Assembly: GCA_017998575.1 (NCBI GenBank)
Contig: JAGOCV010000225.1
Coordinates: 1 to 6,776, forward strand
Length of the DNA: 6,776 nt
Direction: 5' to 3'
Source: Burkholderiaceae bacterium
Lineage (GTDB): Bacteria; Pseudomonadota; Gammaproteobacteria; Burkholderiales; Burkholderiaceae
A program made the position numbers and the translations under genes. Of the stretch, positions 6,635 through 6,776 are shown in pieces; position 1 is the stretch's first letter; every line of letters begins with the position of its first letter. Below the pieces are notes generated by a model. That model was not told where the DNA came from, searched no databases, and worked only from the letters and a program-made list of their open reading frames with translations.

Positions 6635-6776
6635 CAGAACAGCTGCCCGGTCGTGTCCTCGTCGCGGGGCATCCCGGCCGCCTCGTCGTCGCCGGGGCGT
6701 GACAGCGAGCCCACGCGCACGCCCAGCAACCTGAGCCGCCGGCTGAGGTCCACGCGCTTGAGGCACAGGCCGGCGA
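6634..6776 (-). CDS. dinB: DNA polymerase IV, C-terminal fragment (gene continues past right edge)
   Basis: Minus-strand translation upstream of the stop at 6636-6634 gives the last 46 residues of a protein, with no start inside the window. The segment LSRRLRLLGVRVGSL matches the end of the little-finger domain of Y-family polymerases of the DinB type (typical RLLGVRVSGL). DinB performs error-prone bypass of damaged DNA. After the domain comes an acidic, probably disordered tail of about 25 residues ending in TTGQLF. In this family the extreme C-terminus binds the beta sliding clamp, and QLF resembles a shortened version of the QL(S/D)LF consensus. The gene converges on the bacteriophytochrome with 20 nt between the stops and is not expected to be co-regulated with it. 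The call rests on a short segment, but the motif is distinctive. Confidence 0.8.
   Translation of the reverse strand, partial: AGLCLKRVDLSRRLRLLGVRVGSLSRPGDDEAAGMPRDEDTTGQLF

Noticed and set aside
4388..6766. A 792-codon open frame on the minus strand across the whole phytochrome gene
   Set aside because: It is antisense to a gene with unmistakable domain motifs. Long antisense frames are expected in DNA with strong G/C bias at third positions, and its translation is His/Arg/Ala/Gly-rich with no recognisable domain.

Overview
The window reads as chromosomal DNA from a high-GC betaproteobacterium, most likely a member of the Burkholderiales close to Acidovorax or Variovorax (Comamonadaceae). 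This rests on the strong G/C bias at third codon positions, on the gene set, and on the style of the bacteriophytochrome and YaaA sequences. No database search was run, so the taxon is an inference. There are seven genes, two of them cut by the window edges. I see no tRNA, rRNA, CRISPR array, insertion sequence or phage gene.

Left part (1-1594, minus strand): two genes of an SsuBC/TauBC-type ABC importer. The ATP-binding subunit comes first in transcription order and is followed after 45 nt by the inner-membrane permease, which runs off the left edge. No substrate-binding protein lies inside the window, so the substrate cannot be named. The 255-nt divergent spacer (1595-1849) holds a cluster of short palindromes just upstream of the ABC start. 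It looks like an operator for a dimeric repressor or activator.

Middle (1850-4347, plus strand): a compact cluster of yaaA (peroxide stress and iron protein), a prolyl-4-hydroxylase-like 2-oxoglutarate/Fe(II) dioxygenase, and queF (preQ0 reductase of queuosine synthesis). The spacers are 10 and 7 nt, so co-transcription is likely. The first two products share an iron and oxidative-stress theme. QueF belongs to tRNA modification and may simply be a passenger.

Right part (4454-6613, plus strand): a 719-residue bacteriophytochrome with complete PAS-GAF-PHY photosensory motifs, including the biliverdin cysteine. Its output module resembles a histidine kinase, but the H-box with the phospho-acceptor histidine is missing and a short Ala/Gly/Ser-rich stretch stands in its place. 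This is the most interesting feature of the window. A convergent gene at the right edge is the C-terminus of DNA polymerase IV (dinB). The two stop codons are about 20 nt apart, around a GC-rich palindrome.
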